The position numbers were made by a program, and so were the translations under genes. The notes beneath the pieces were generated by a model. It did no database searches. It saw nothing but the letters and a program-made list of their open reading frames with translations, and was not told the origin of the DNA. DNA of 64,000 nucleotides from Pontibacter ramchanderi (GTDB lineage Bacteria > Bacteroidota > Bacteroidia > Cytophagales > Hymenobacteraceae), in NCBI RefSeq assembly GCF_002846395.1, contig NZ_PJMU01000002.1, positions 62,001-126,000 on the forward strand, read 5' to 3'. Position 1 is the stretch's first letter. Every line of letters starts with the position of its first letter. Shown piece by piece: positions 1 through 10,600 of this stretch.

Positions 1-261
1 ACCACCGTGTATGTCGCAGCCGAACAGGGCGTGGTCACCAAGTTCCGAAACGACAAATGGCGTGTGTTCGACTTCCTCTGGATGCTGCACACTATGGACT
101 ACCAGGGGCGCGATAATTTTGGCAATCTGCTGCTTCGTGTGTTCTCCATCGCCGGTATCGTCACAATTCTGTCGGGTTTCGCGCTTTATTTTGCGAGCAG
201 TGGTGCACGTCGCCATACTACGCAGCGGCAACAAGAGCACAGGCGCCCTATCATGCGTTAA
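1..261 (+). CDS. PepSY-associated transmembrane protein, C-terminal part
   Basis: The reading frame is open from the first base, so the 5' part lies outside the window; the 86 visible codons end in TAA at 259-261. The residues FDFLWMLHTMDY followed by one hydrophobic helix (about LLRVFSIAGIVTILSGFALYF) match the end of PepSY-associated membrane proteins, which often accompany iron-uptake or reductase systems at the inner membrane. The tail after the helix is short and basic, as expected for a cytoplasmic end. The substrate or partner cannot be told from this fragment. A strong hairpin terminator follows 33 bp downstream, so it is the last gene of its unit. Confidence 0.75.
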   Translation, partial: TTVYVAAEQGVVTKFRNDKWRVFDFLWMLHTMDYQGRDNFGNLLLRVFSIAGIVTILSGFALYFASSGARRHTTQRQQEHRRPIMR

Positions 262-293
262 ACTGCACCGGCATGCGGTATGTACCCTGCTTT

Positions 294-326
294 AAGCCCT
301 GCCCCGCCGGCAGGGCTTTTATTTTT
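294..326 (+). terminator. Rho-independent terminator after the PepSY gene
   Basis: A 10-bp perfect stem (aagccctgcc / ggcagggctt, 294-303 and 309-318) with a 5-base loop is followed by a T-rich run (ttttattttt). It separates the PepSY gene from the M14 peptidase gene. Confidence 0.85.
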
Positions 327-399
327 GGAAAAGGCGAGGCAAAAGGGGAAATTGCATAGCTAACCTATTATCACGATCACCCTTAAAACAACCGTACCC

Positions 400-2988
400 A
401 TGAAGAAAATCTATGCGCTCGCCACGGCGGCACTGCTCTTTCTGAGCCAGTGGACCATGGCGCAGGCAGACCTCTCCTACTACCTCCCGCAGGACGTAAG
501 CTACAACAAAGAATTTCCCACTCCTAAGGATATACTGGGCTACAACGTAGGCGAGTGGCATGTGAGCCATGACCAACTGGCCATGTACATGCGGCAAATG
601 GCGGAACTCTCCGACCGTATTACCATTGAGGAGTATGCGCGCACCCACGAGAACCGCCCGCTATACCTGCTTACCATCACCTCACCGGAGAACCACAAAA
701 ACATTCAGCGCATAAAAGAGCAGCATCGCCAGCTGACCGACCCGAACGCATCGGGCAAACTCGATATCAAAAACATGCCGGGCGTGGTGTGGATGGGCTA
801 CAGCGTGCATGGCAACGAGCCGAGTGGTAGCAATGCCTCTTTGCTGGCTGTGTACCACCTGGCTGCTGCTCAGGGGCCTGAGATTGAGAAGCTACTCAAC
901 GAAACCGTTATCCTGATTGATCCCTCCATTAACCCGGACGGGCTGAACCGATTTGCCAGTTGGGTGAACACGCACCGCGGCAAAAACCTGGTGACAGACC
1001 CAAACAGCGAGGAGTTTGCCGAGGCCTGGCCACGCGGCCGCACCAACCACTACTGGTTCGACCTGAACCGTGACTGGCTGCCCCTGCAGCACCCAGAGTC
1101 GAGAGGCAGACTGGCTAAGTTCCATGAGTGGAAGCCAAACGTGCTCACCGACCACCACGAAATGGGTACCAACTCCACTTTCTTTTTTCAGCCAGGTATA
1201 CCGAGCCGCAACCACCCGCTCACACCAGCCAAAAACTACGAACTAACCAAGAAAATCGCCGGCTTCCATGCCAAGGCATTAGATAAAATCGGGTCGTTCT
1301 ACTACACAGAGGAGAGTTTCGATGACTTTTATTACGGTAAAGGCTCCACTTACCCTGATGTGAATGGTGCCATCGGTATTTTGTTTGAACAGGCCAGTTC
1401 CAGAGGCCATGCGCAGGAAAGCGTTAACGGGGTGTTGTCCTTCCCTTTCACCATCCGCAACCAGTTTACCACTACCCTCTCTACCTTAGAGGCAATGCAG
1501 AACATGCGCGAGGAGCTGCTGGCCCATCAGCGTGATTTTTACCGCGATGCCCTGAAAGCCTCTGCCAAGGCTCCGTTCGGTGCCTATGTGTTCAGTGCCG
1601 AGAAAGATCCAGCCCGTGCCTACCACCTGGCGGAGATCATCCACCAGCACCAGATCGACATCTACCGTCCACAGGAAAAATTCACGATCAATAACGTAAC
1701 CTATACGCCAGAGAATAGCTACATCGTGCCAACCAACCAGCCACAGTACAAGCTGATCGAAGGAATGTTCGAGCGTCGCACTTCATTCCAGGACAGCCTC
1801 TTTTACGACGTGTCGGCCTGGACGCTGCCGCTTGCCTTTAACCTGGAACACGCCAACCTCAAATCCGGCCAGTTCAAGCGCGGCATGCTTGGCCAGAAGC
1901 TCACCTCCGTTGACTTCCCGACCGGGCAAGTAGTAGGTGGCAACAGCGCTTACGCTTATGCCTTTGAATGGCACGGCTACTATGCCCCAAGAGCGCTGAA
2001 CACACTCTTCAACCACGGTTTGCAGGCCCGAGTAGCCACTGACAAGTTTACAGGCGCCAATGGGAAGCAATTCGACTACGGTACGATCCTGATACCTGTG
2101 ACAGGTCAGCCGCACAGTGCCGAGCGCATACACGAACTGATGACGCAGATCGCAAAAGATAACGGAATCATGGTACACGCCATCAGCACAGGATTTACCG
2201 AAGGCATTAACCTGGGCAGCCCGGGCATCTATACCTTGCAGCAGCCCAAAGTAGCCATGCTGATCGGGGATGGTGTCAACAGCAACGACGCCGGCGAAGC
2301 CTGGCACCTGCTCGACCACCGCTTCGACATCAACACCAGCCTGGTTAATGCTGAGTCTGTAAACCGCATTGACCTGAGCCGCTACAATGTGATCGTGATG
2401 GCCGATGGCTCTTACGGCAGCATATCGGAGATCGGCAAAACGAAACTGCGCACCTGGGTGCAGCAGGGCGGTACGCTGATCGGTATGGGCAATGCCACCC
2501 GTTGGCTGGCGGATAACAAGATCGGTAACTTCAGCTTTAAGCAGGGCGAAGCCTCCGGCAACACCTCCCGCCTGCCCTACGCCAGCATGAGCAACACAAC
2601 TGGTGCGCAGGTGATCGGTGGTGCCATTTTCGAAACGAACCTCGACCTGACGCACCCGCTGGGCTACGGCTACTACAACAGCAAACTGCCTATCTTCCGC
2701 GACAACCGTCTGTTCATGGAACCGAGTAAGAGCCCTTATGCTAACCCGGTAGTATACACAGCCAACCCCTTGCTGAGCGGCTACATTTCGAGACCGAATC
2801 TGAAGCAATTGGGTAACAGCGCAGCTATTACGGTATCGGCATTGGGGAGCGGCAAGGTGATCGGTATGACGGACAACCCGAACTTCCGGGCATTCTGGTT
2901 CGGCACCAATAAGTTGTTCCTCAACAGCATTTTCTTCGGACAGATCATCAGCGGAGGTTCCGCCCGTGCCGACGAAGAAGCCCATTAA
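400..2988 (+). CDS. Secreted M14-family zinc carboxypeptidase
   Basis: The 862-residue protein starts with a signal peptide (about residues 1-21, cleavage near TMAQA) and is exported. The M14 catalytic domain follows: zinc ligands in HGNEPSG (H137, E140) and in TDHHEMG (H252 or H253), with the probable catalytic glutamate in ILFEQASSRG (E330). The family removes C-terminal residues from peptides. The region after about residue 400 contains a glutamine-amidotransferase-like stretch (KVAMLIGDGVNSNDAG onwards) often attached to this Bacteroidota subfamily. The ATG at 400 is directly followed by the signal peptide and has no upstream in-frame rival. The gene stands alone between two terminators. 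Confidence 0.9.
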   Translation: MKKIYALATAALLFLSQWTMAQADLSYYLPQDVSYNKEFPTPKDILGYNVGEWHVSHDQLAMYMRQMAELSDRITIEEYARTHENRPLYLLTITSPENHKNIQRIKEQHRQLTDPNASGKLDIKNMPGVVWMGYSVHGNEPSGSNASLLAVYHLAAAQGPEIEKLLNETVILIDPSINPDGLNRFASWVNTHRGKNLVTDPNSEEFAEAWPRGRTNHYWFDLNRDWLPLQHPESRGRLAKFHEWKPNVLTDHHEMGTNSTFFFQPGIPSRNHPLTPAKNYELTKKIAGFHAKALDKIGSFYYTEESFDDFYYGKGSTYPDVNGAIGILFEQASSRGHAQESVNGVLSFPFTIRNQFTTTLSTLEAMQNMREELLAHQRDFYRDALKASAKAPFGAYVFSAEKDPARAYHLAEIIHQHQIDIYRPQEKFTINNVTYTPENSYIVPTNQPQYKLIEGMFERRTSFQDSLFYDVSAWTLPLAFNLEHANLKSGQFKRGMLGQKLTSVDFPTGQVVGGNSAYAYAFEWHGYYAPRALNTLFNHGLQARVATDKFTGANGKQFDYGTILIPVTGQPHSAERIHELMTQIAKDNGIMVHAISTGFTEGINLGSPGIYTLQQPKVAMLIGDGVNSNDAGEAWHLLDHRFDINTSLVNAESVNRIDLSRYNVIVMADGSYGSISEIGKTKLRTWVQQGGTLIGMGNATRWLADNKIGNFSFKQGEASGNTSRLPYASMSNTTGAQVIGGAIFETNLDLTHPLGYGYYNSKLPIFRDNRLFMEPSKSPYANPVVYTANPLLSGYISRPNLKQLGNSAAITVSALGSGKVIGMTDNPNFRAFWFGTNKLFLNSIFFGQIISGGSARADEEAH

Positions 2989-3010
2989 TCAGGTATAAAC
3001 CTCTTGTTTG

Positions 3011-3044
3011 AAAAAGGCCGGTGCATGCGCATCGGCCTTTTTTA
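3011..3044 (+). terminator. Terminator after M14 peptidase
   Basis: The stem aaaaaggccg / cggccttttt with a partly paired inner loop (tgcatgcgca) is followed by a T-run. It lies 22 bp after the stop codon. Confidence 0.85.
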
Positions 3045-3162
3045 TTGGGGAGGGCTTTAGTAGCACTGGCTGCATTTGTTCGTAAGAGAGGGTATTTCTG
3101 TTGTTTTTAGGTATAGCATGGTGCCCCAGTACTCACTGTTTCGAGAGAGCCTTGCACGATTA

Positions 3163-3588
3163 ACATCCCCCTGCCCCCTTCAAAGGGGGACTTTCTACTG
3201 TTGCCGTTTTACAGGTATAAGCGCTGTAGGTATAGCTCTTCTATACCGGGTCCAACCACCCCTTACCCCCAGAGCTACACTCGCTACCTTCGAACTCACG
3301 TTCTCAGTAGTCCAAGGAGGGGAGCTTCTGCTACTACCAATTCGTTATTATAAGCTGCGTTGTACGCACCACTGTCAGGTTTAGCAAAGGTAACTTGCAC
3401 GGAACCTATGTAATAAACAGCGGTGCCAGGTGCACTTTATGGCGCTCCACTGTTGGGGGTGAAGGGGTCCCCCTGTCAAGAGCGTTCAGCGAGTGGGGGT
3501 AGGGGCCCTCGATTTTTTGTCAAGAAAAAAAGTAGGTGCCCGCCGCACAGGCGAAGCTATACAACAAAACGGGTGGCTATACCTGCAA
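3163..3588. repeat. Intergenic repeat element, copy A (about 430 bp)
   Basis: The stretch from 3045 to 3629 has no credible gene. Within it, 3163-3588 matches 27593-28023 in the same block order and nearly the same length. Matched blocks: 3163-3195 with 27593-27625 (ccccctgccccctt core), 3241-3262 with 27673-27694 (identical 22 bases beginning ctataccgggtccaacca), 3312-3325 with 27708-27721 (ccaaggaggggagc), 3487-3514 with 27867-27894 (identical 28 bases beginning cagcgagtgggggtagg), and 3572-3588 with 28007-28023 (ggtggctatacctgcaa). The sequence between blocks has diverged. Short open frames here (such as SPCPLQRG) are translations of the repeat and are not genes. Confidence 0.85.
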
Positions 3589-3629
3589 AATGTTCTGCTT
3601 CAAAAGGCAAGCATTATGGCCATAAACTA

Positions 3630-3683
3630 TTTCACAAACCAAAAGGGCCAGCGCAAATGCGCTGGCCCTTTTGGTTTGTGAAA
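3630..3683. terminator. Perfect 25-bp hairpin, bidirectional terminator
   Basis: Positions 3630-3654 and 3659-3683 are exact reverse complements around a 4-base loop (aaat). The arms begin tttcacaaaccaaaagggcc. A-rich and T-rich tracts flank the GC core on both sides, so it could stop transcription of the minus-strand porP gene (which ends 14 bp away) and also plus-strand transcripts. The stem is unusually long for a simple terminator. Confidence 0.85.
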
Positions 3684-3697
3684 GATGGACTTAGATC

Positions 3698-4651
3698 TTA
3701 TTTGAAGCGATAGCCTAGTACAATCTCGTGAGAACCTGCACTTTGGTGGCGCATGCGCGACACGGTGATGTCGTAGGTATAGCTCAACTGAAACTGTTCC
3801 TGAAACTGCACACCCACCAAGCCTACAATCGCGTCCTGGGTGCGGTACGAAATACCTGCCCATACCTGGTCGTCATAGACCGTTTTCTGACGGCGCTTGC
3901 TCAGGTGGTAGGCAGCTTTCATGTTGAAGTCGGCCTGGGCCGGTGCACCCTGCACATACTTCAGCAAAGCAGAAGGCATCAGGCGGATCTTATCGTGCAC
4001 ATCAAAGTTATACCCACCCGACACAAACCAATGGCGCGACAGGCGGCTCACTTCATCTCCCCCATCTACCTCGTGTATCTTGTTGCCAAGCACCTGAAAG
4101 AGGGAAATACCGAAGTAAAAGTCTTCGGAGTGCATAAAAGTTCCGAGGGTCAGGTCGGGCATAAAGGCATCTACACGACCGTGGTTGGTCACAGGGTCAC
4201 GCTCGTTGGAGCCATCTGCCAGGCGCACTTTGGCCGGATCGAAGCGAAACTGCTGGAAACCGGCAGAAAACCCCGACGACAGGTAGATGCTTCGGTTCAG
4301 CGGCACATGGTAGGCATACGATGCCAGTGCTCCCGTGCGGGTAGTGGGACCGGTTTGATCGGTATAGACCATACCGCCTGCGCCATGGAAGCCCTGCGCC
4401 TTGCGGCTACGCTTCAGGTGCTGGTTAAACAAGGCGCCTTCTCCGCTCACATAAAAAGTTTTGGGAGCGCCTTCAAAGCCGACCCACTGGTTGCGGTAGC
4501 CCATTTTAATATTTACATCCTTCTCGAACCCGGCTACTGCCGGGTTGAGAATGAAGTAATTGGTCATGTACTGTGAGTAAAGGGCTTTCTGCTGGGCTGA
4601 CGCGGTAAAGGCGATCAGCAGGAAGCAGAGTATTAAGATATTATTTTTCAT
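3698..4651 (-). CDS. PorP/SprF family type IX secretion outer-membrane protein
   Basis: The 317-residue protein has a signal peptide (about 1-19, ending TASAQ) and then the family hallmark YSQYMTNYFILNPAVAG, followed by alternating beta-strand pattern typical of an outer-membrane barrel and ending in an aromatic strand (VLGYRFK). In Flavobacterium johnsoniae SprF is encoded next to the adhesin SprB and is needed to bring SprB to the surface. Here the gene starts 27 bp after the stop of a giant SprB-like gene on the same strand, which supports the same pairing. It should sit in the outer membrane and dock the type B-sorted partner at the type IX machinery. Individual substrate specificity is inferred from position. 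Confidence 0.9.
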   Translation of the reverse strand: MKNNILILCFLLIAFTASAQQKALYSQYMTNYFILNPAVAGFEKDVNIKMGYRNQWVGFEGAPKTFYVSGEGALFNQHLKRSRKAQGFHGAGGMVYTDQTGPTTRTGALASYAYHVPLNRSIYLSSGFSAGFQQFRFDPAKVRLADGSNERDPVTNHGRVDAFMPDLTLGTFMHSEDFYFGISLFQVLGNKIHEVDGGDEVSRLSRHWFVSGGYNFDVHDKIRLMPSALLKYVQGAPAQADFNMKAAYHLSKRRQKTVYDDQVWAGISYRTQDAIVGLVGVQFQEQFQLSYTYDITVSRMRHQSAGSHEIVLGYRFK

Positions 4652-4678
4652 AACGGTCTCTTTCTAAAATGGCGAAAC

Positions 4679-7600
4679 TTAACGCATGATGGTCACTGAT
4701 GTCTTGACAGCCGGCGTATCGTCGCCGAACTCGATGATGGCGTAGTAAGTACCGTCCGGCAGACGTTTACCGTTATGCGTACCATCCCACTCTTTGCCGT
4801 ATCCTTTCGATTCGAATACCGGGCTACCCCAACGGTTGTAAACTGTTACTCGGCAGTTAGGGAAAGTCTCCGGCAGGTTGCGAATCACCCAGGTGTCGTT
4901 GATGCCGTCGCCGTTCGGGGTGAAGCCGTTCGGTATGTCCAGCTCGCCGAGGCTTATCACCTCAAACTCAACCTCCGTGATACAGCCATTGGCATCGCGC
5001 ACTTTCAGGTAGTGCTTGCCACCGCGCAGGTTCAGGAACTCCGACTCGTTTACAAACTCACCGCCATTCAGGGAGTAGACGTAAGGTGCCGTGCCTCCAC
5101 TGATCGCGCTTACTTTGGCGCTGCCTGAGTTTGGCTGGCTTGGTTTCCCGTCCGTCACGGCCATTTCCACTTGCAGGGCAGCCGGCTCTTTGATCTCCAC
5201 GGCACCCAGTGTAATGGTGCAGGTAGAAGAGAAGCGCGTTACGACCTGATAAGTGCCTTTGGCCAGTCCCGTGAACTCTGGGCTCTTCTGGAAGGTCTTA
5301 CCATTGTCGATACTGTATTCTGTGTTTGCATCGCCGCCGGTCGCCTCGATCAGGATCACCCCGTTCTTCTCGCCGAAGCAGCTGATGTGGCTTACGTTCG
5401 CTACTTTGCTCGACATGCCAGCTACTGTTACCGGCACTGAGAAGGTACAGCCTTTCGCGTCTTTCACGATCAGGGTATAGCTACCCGCCGCTACATTTTC
5501 CAATGTGGCCGAAGCAGAGAAGTTAGTACCGTCAAGCGAGTAGGTATAAGGAGCCGTACCGCCTGTTACTTCGGTCACAGTTACCTCACCAGCTTTATCG
5601 CCACAAGTGGCAGCCGATACGGTAAACTTCGCATTGGTCAGCATCGGGCTGTTCTGGAGTGTTACCGTTTCTGTCAGCAGACAGCCGCTGGCGTCCTTCA
5701 CGTATACTGTGTATTCGCCCTCGGCCAGACCTGTGAAAGTAGCATCCGTTACAAAGTTGGTACCGTCGAGGCTGTAGGTATAAGGTGCGTTGCCACCCAC
5801 AATTTCGCTGATGGCGATGCGGCCGTTACGCTCTCCGCAGCTGGCATCGGTGCCGGTAGCCGTGAAGCTTTCTACACCGCCGTTGTTCGAAACTGCCTGC
5901 TCTACCGTGATAGTACAGCCTTCGGCGTCTTTAATAGTGATGGTGTATGCACCTGCTGCCAGGTTGGCGAAAGTAGCCGCAGACTGGAAGCTGCCACCGT
6001 TCAGGCTGTAGGTATAGGGGGCTGTGCCTCCGTCTACTGCTGTCACTGTGATCGATCCGTTTGACACGCCGCAGGCAGCTTTGTTGGCTGTCACAGTCGC
6101 TTCTTTTGGACCTTTCTGACCAACGGTTACTGTCGTCAGGGTGCTGCAGCCGTTCGCGTCTTTCACTGTCACTTCGTATTCACCCGGCGCCAGCGCCGCA
6201 AAGGCAGCGGAAGCCTGGAAAGCAGAGCCGTTGATGGAGTAGGTATAAGGAGCTGCGCCACCTGTTACCTGTGCTACCGTAATGGTACCGTCGTTGGCGT
6301 TGCAGGAGGCTGCCGTGGTGTTGGCAGTCAGGGCAGATGGACCCGCTACGTTCTCCACAACCACTTTCTTCTCGATGGTACAGCCGTTGGCGTCGCGCAC
6401 CGTAATGGTATGCTCACCTGGCGCAACTGCCGCAAAGGCTGCATCGCTTTGGAAAGCACCGCCGTTCAGGCTGTAGGTATACGGCGCCGTGCCACCTTTC
6501 ACGCCGCTTGCTGTAATGCTACCGTTGGCTTCGCCGCAGGTTGCTGTTGTGGCAGTCAGGGCAAATTCAGTAGGACCGGCAATGTTCTCGATGATGATCG
6601 CTTTGCCGAACACGCAACCGTTCGCGTCTTTGATGTACACGGTGTGGTTTCCTGCTGCCATACCTGTCAGTTCGGCTGAGGTCTGGAAGTTCGTGCCATC
6701 CTTGCTGTAGGTATAAGGAGCACGTCCTCCGGTTACGGCACCTATTGTTACACTGCCATTGCTGGCGCCGCAAGTAGAGGCTTTGGTCGTCGTGGCGAAC
6801 CCTGAAGGGCCGTCGGTGTTGGTTACCGTCACCGCCTTGGCGAAGGTACAGCCATTGGCATCTTTTACGGTTACCAGGTACTCGCCAGCCGCCAGACTTG
6901 TAAAGTTGGCTGATGACTGGAAGTTGGTGCCGTTGATGCTGTAGGTATACGGAGCCGTACCGCCCGCCACGTTGCTCACGCTGATCTGTCCGTTGCTGTT
7001 GCCGCAGGTTGTGTTCTGGGCAGAAGCAGTTAGGTCAGATGGACCGGCTACGTTGGTAATGGTGATGGTCTCGGTGTGGGTACAGTTGTTGGCGTCTTTT
7101 ACAGTGATGGTGTAAGTTCCTGCCACAAGTCCCGAGAAGCTGGCGCCGCTTTGGAAAGCACCGCCGTTCAGGCTGTAGGTATAAGGTGCTACACCGCCGT
7201 TAACCGAAGTAACCCGGATGCTGCCATTGTCGCTGCCGCAAGTTGAGTTGTTGGTTGCCGCAACAAAGCTACCCGGACCGTCTTTGTCAACTTTCACAGT
7301 CGTAGTGGTTTCGCAACCGTTGGCGTCACGAACGGTCAGGGTATACTCTCCGGAAGCCAGTGCCGTGAAAGCTGTGCTGGTCTGGAAGGCACCGCCATTC
7401 AGGCTGTACTGGTAAGGAGCCGTACCGCCCGTTACCGCGCCAGCCGTGATGCGGCCGTCGTTGTCAGCGCAGGTGGCAGCCTGGGCACTCACCGCTACTG
7501 CCGATGGACCGGCAATATCCGTTACCGAGAAGGCTTTGGCAAACGTACAACCGTTAGCGTCCTTCACCGTGATGGTGTGGTTTCCGGCCAGCAGACCTGT

Positions 7601-10600
7601 AAAGGTAGCCGAAGCCTGGAAGTTCACGCCGTCGATAGAGTAGCTGTAAGGTGCCGTTCCACCTGAAACGTTTGTCAGGGTGAGTTCACCGTTTGCAGCG
7701 CCACAAGTAGAGGATTTCGCAGTAGCTACCAGGTCAGCAGGTCCGGCGATGTTGGTCACCACGATTTCCTTACTGAAGGTACAGCCGTTGGCGTCACGCA
7801 CTGTCACGGTATAAGTACCGGCAAGCACCGATGCAAAGGCAGTACCTGACTGGAAGTCGCTACCATTGATGCTATAGGTATAGCCGGCTGTTCCACCCGT
7901 AACGCCTGGCACGGAGATGGTGCCGTTGGCGCTGCCGCAGGTAGAAGACGTGCTGGCCAGGGTCATATCGCTTGGACCAGGCACATCTTCGATGCGCACT
8001 ACTTTGGCCACTGTACAGCCGTTGGCATCTTTTACCGTGATGGTATGCTCACCAGCCAGCAATCCGGTCAGGGTAGCCGAGGTCTGGAAGTTCACACCGT
8101 CTTTGCTGTAGGTATAAGGAGCAGTGCCTAGTTCGATACCGCTTACCGTTACGCTGCCATTCGCACGACCGCAGCTCGAAGACTGGGCCGTGGCCACAAA
8201 GGCAACCGGTCCCGGGATGTTCTCTAGCGTTACCGCCTGGGTATAAGTACAGCCGTTGGCGTCTTTTACTGTTACATTATAGGTACCGGTAGCCAAAGCA
8301 GCAAAAGAAGATGCGCTCTGGAAGTTCGTGCCGTCAATGCTGTAGGTATAAGGCGCCGTGCCACCCGTTACACCCGTAATGTTGAACGAAGCATTCGGGT
8401 CGCCGCAGGTGCTGGCTTTTAGTGTAATCGCCAACTCAGACGGGCCTGGTATATCGCTCACCTGCACCTGCATGGCGTAGGTACAGCCTTTGGCGTCCTT
8501 CACCGTGATGGTGTGCGTACCTGCCACAAAACCAGTCAGCGTAGCCGAAGCCTGGAAGTTGGTTCCGTCCTTGCTGTAGGTATACGGAGCGAAACCACCG
8601 GTTACATCACCCACCGTAATCGTGCCGTTGTTGCTGCCGCAAGTTGTAGCGGTAGTGGTTGTGGCGAAGTTCGTCGGGATGTTCTTGTTGATGGTCACGG
8701 CTCTGGTTACGATACAGCCGTTGGCATCGCGCACCGTTAAGGTATAGCTTCCGGAGGCAAGGCCTGTGAATGCCGTTCCGCTCTGGAAGGTAGTGCCGTT
8801 AATGCTGTACTGATAAGGAGCAACACCACCTGTCACCGTGCCGGCTGTGATGGTACCGTCGTTGTCGGCGCAGCTGGCCGCGCCAGACGTAGCGGCTACT
8901 GCCGTCGGGCCACCTACATTCGTGATTTCAAAAGCCTTCTCGAAAGTACAGCCGTTGGCGTCTTTTACTGTGATGGTGTGCGTGCCTGCTGCAAAACCCG
9001 TCAGGGTCAGCTCCGACTGGAAGTTCACACCATCTTTGCTGTAGGTATAAGGCGCTGTGCCACCCGTTGTTCCTGTAATCGTCAGTTCACCGTTGCTGGC
9101 ACCGCAAGTAGTGGCTTTGGCGGTAGCTGCCAGGTCAGATGGTCCGGCAATATCCGTCACTGTGATTTCTCTGCTCAAAGTACAACCGTTGGCATCCTTA
9201 ACCGTTACGGTGTGCTTACCAGCCAGCACCGACTCAAAGCGGGTGCTTGTCTGGAAGGCGCCGCCGTTGATTGAGTAGGTATAGCCAGCAGTACCGCCGG
9301 TCACGCCACTCACCGTGATCACCCCATTGGCGCTACCACAGGTAGAAGAAGTGCTACTCAGTATAAGCTCGCTTGGTCCAGGTATATCGGTTACTTCGAT
9401 GGTCTTGGCAATGAAACAACCGTTGGCGTCTTTCACCGTGATGGTGTACTCGCCAGCCGCCAGCGAACCGAAATTGGCCGAAGTCTGGAAGTTCGTACCA
9501 TCTTTGCTATAGGTATACGGAGCCGTACCGCCCACTACATCGCTAATTTGGATGCTCGCGTTTCTATTACCGCAAGTCGAGGACGCGCCAGCTAGTGTGA
9601 AATCAGATGGGCCGGCGATGTCTTGTACTTGCACCGTTACCGTACCGATACAGCCGTTGGCATCCTTCACCGAAACCGCATACTCCCCTGCCTTTATATT
9701 GGCAAAAGTTGTCGTGCTCTGGAAGCTGGAGCCGTCGATGCTGTAGGTATAAGGTGCTACGCCACCCGTTACGGCTCCTATTGAAATGCTGCCGTTGTTA
9801 TTGCCGCAGGTAGTGTTTGTGGTAGCGGCGCTGAACTGCGGACCCTCCACGTTCTCCAGCGTAACCGACTTCGTGAATACACAGCCTTTGGCATCGCGCA
9901 CTGTGATGCGGTGAGCGCCTGCGGCTAATCCGGTGAAGGTAGTACCAGACTGGAAGCCGCCGTTGTTGATGCTGTAGGTATAGGTACCGGTACCGCCTGT
10001 CACAGCACCCACTGTGATGCTACCATCGCTGCGACCGCAGGTAGATGGTACCGTTGTGTGGGCAAAGTTAGTTGGTACGTTGGTGTCTACGTTTACAGTT
10101 CTTGTAACAATACAGCCACTGGCATCTTTCGCCGTTAAGGTATAGCTACCTGCCGCAAGGCCCGTAAAGCTGGTACCTGTCTGGAAAGTGGTTCCATCGA
10201 TAGAGTAGGTATAGGGCGCTGTGCCGCCTGTTACTGCACCGGCTGTAATGGTACCGTCGTTGTCGTTACAGCTGGCCGGTGTGGCAGAAACCGCTACTGC
10301 TGTCGGTCCGCCGATGTTGGTTACTTCAACCGACTTCGTGAAGGTACAGCCGTTGGCATCTTTCACCGTGATGGCATGTGTGCCCGCTGCAAAACCTGTC
10401 AGTGTGGTTTCTGTCTGGAAGTTCACCCCGTCCTTGCTATAGGTATAGCCCGACTCACCGCCTGTTACATTGGTTACCGTAATGGTACCGTTGCTGGCGC
10501 CGCAAGTGGATGCTACCATGGTGGCCGTCAGATCAGATGGTCCCGCAACATCGGTTACAACAATCTCTTTGGTGAAAGTACAGTTGTTGGCGTCGCGCAC

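Noticed and set aside
1783-2985. Long minus-strand open frame (400 codons) opposite the M14 peptidase
   Set aside because: It lies fully opposite a well-supported gene, has no family features and is a codon-bias shadow.
3076-3713. Short plus-strand frames in the intergenic repeat
   Set aside because: They are translations of the repeat element (for example SPCPLQRG), with no conservation signs of a protein.
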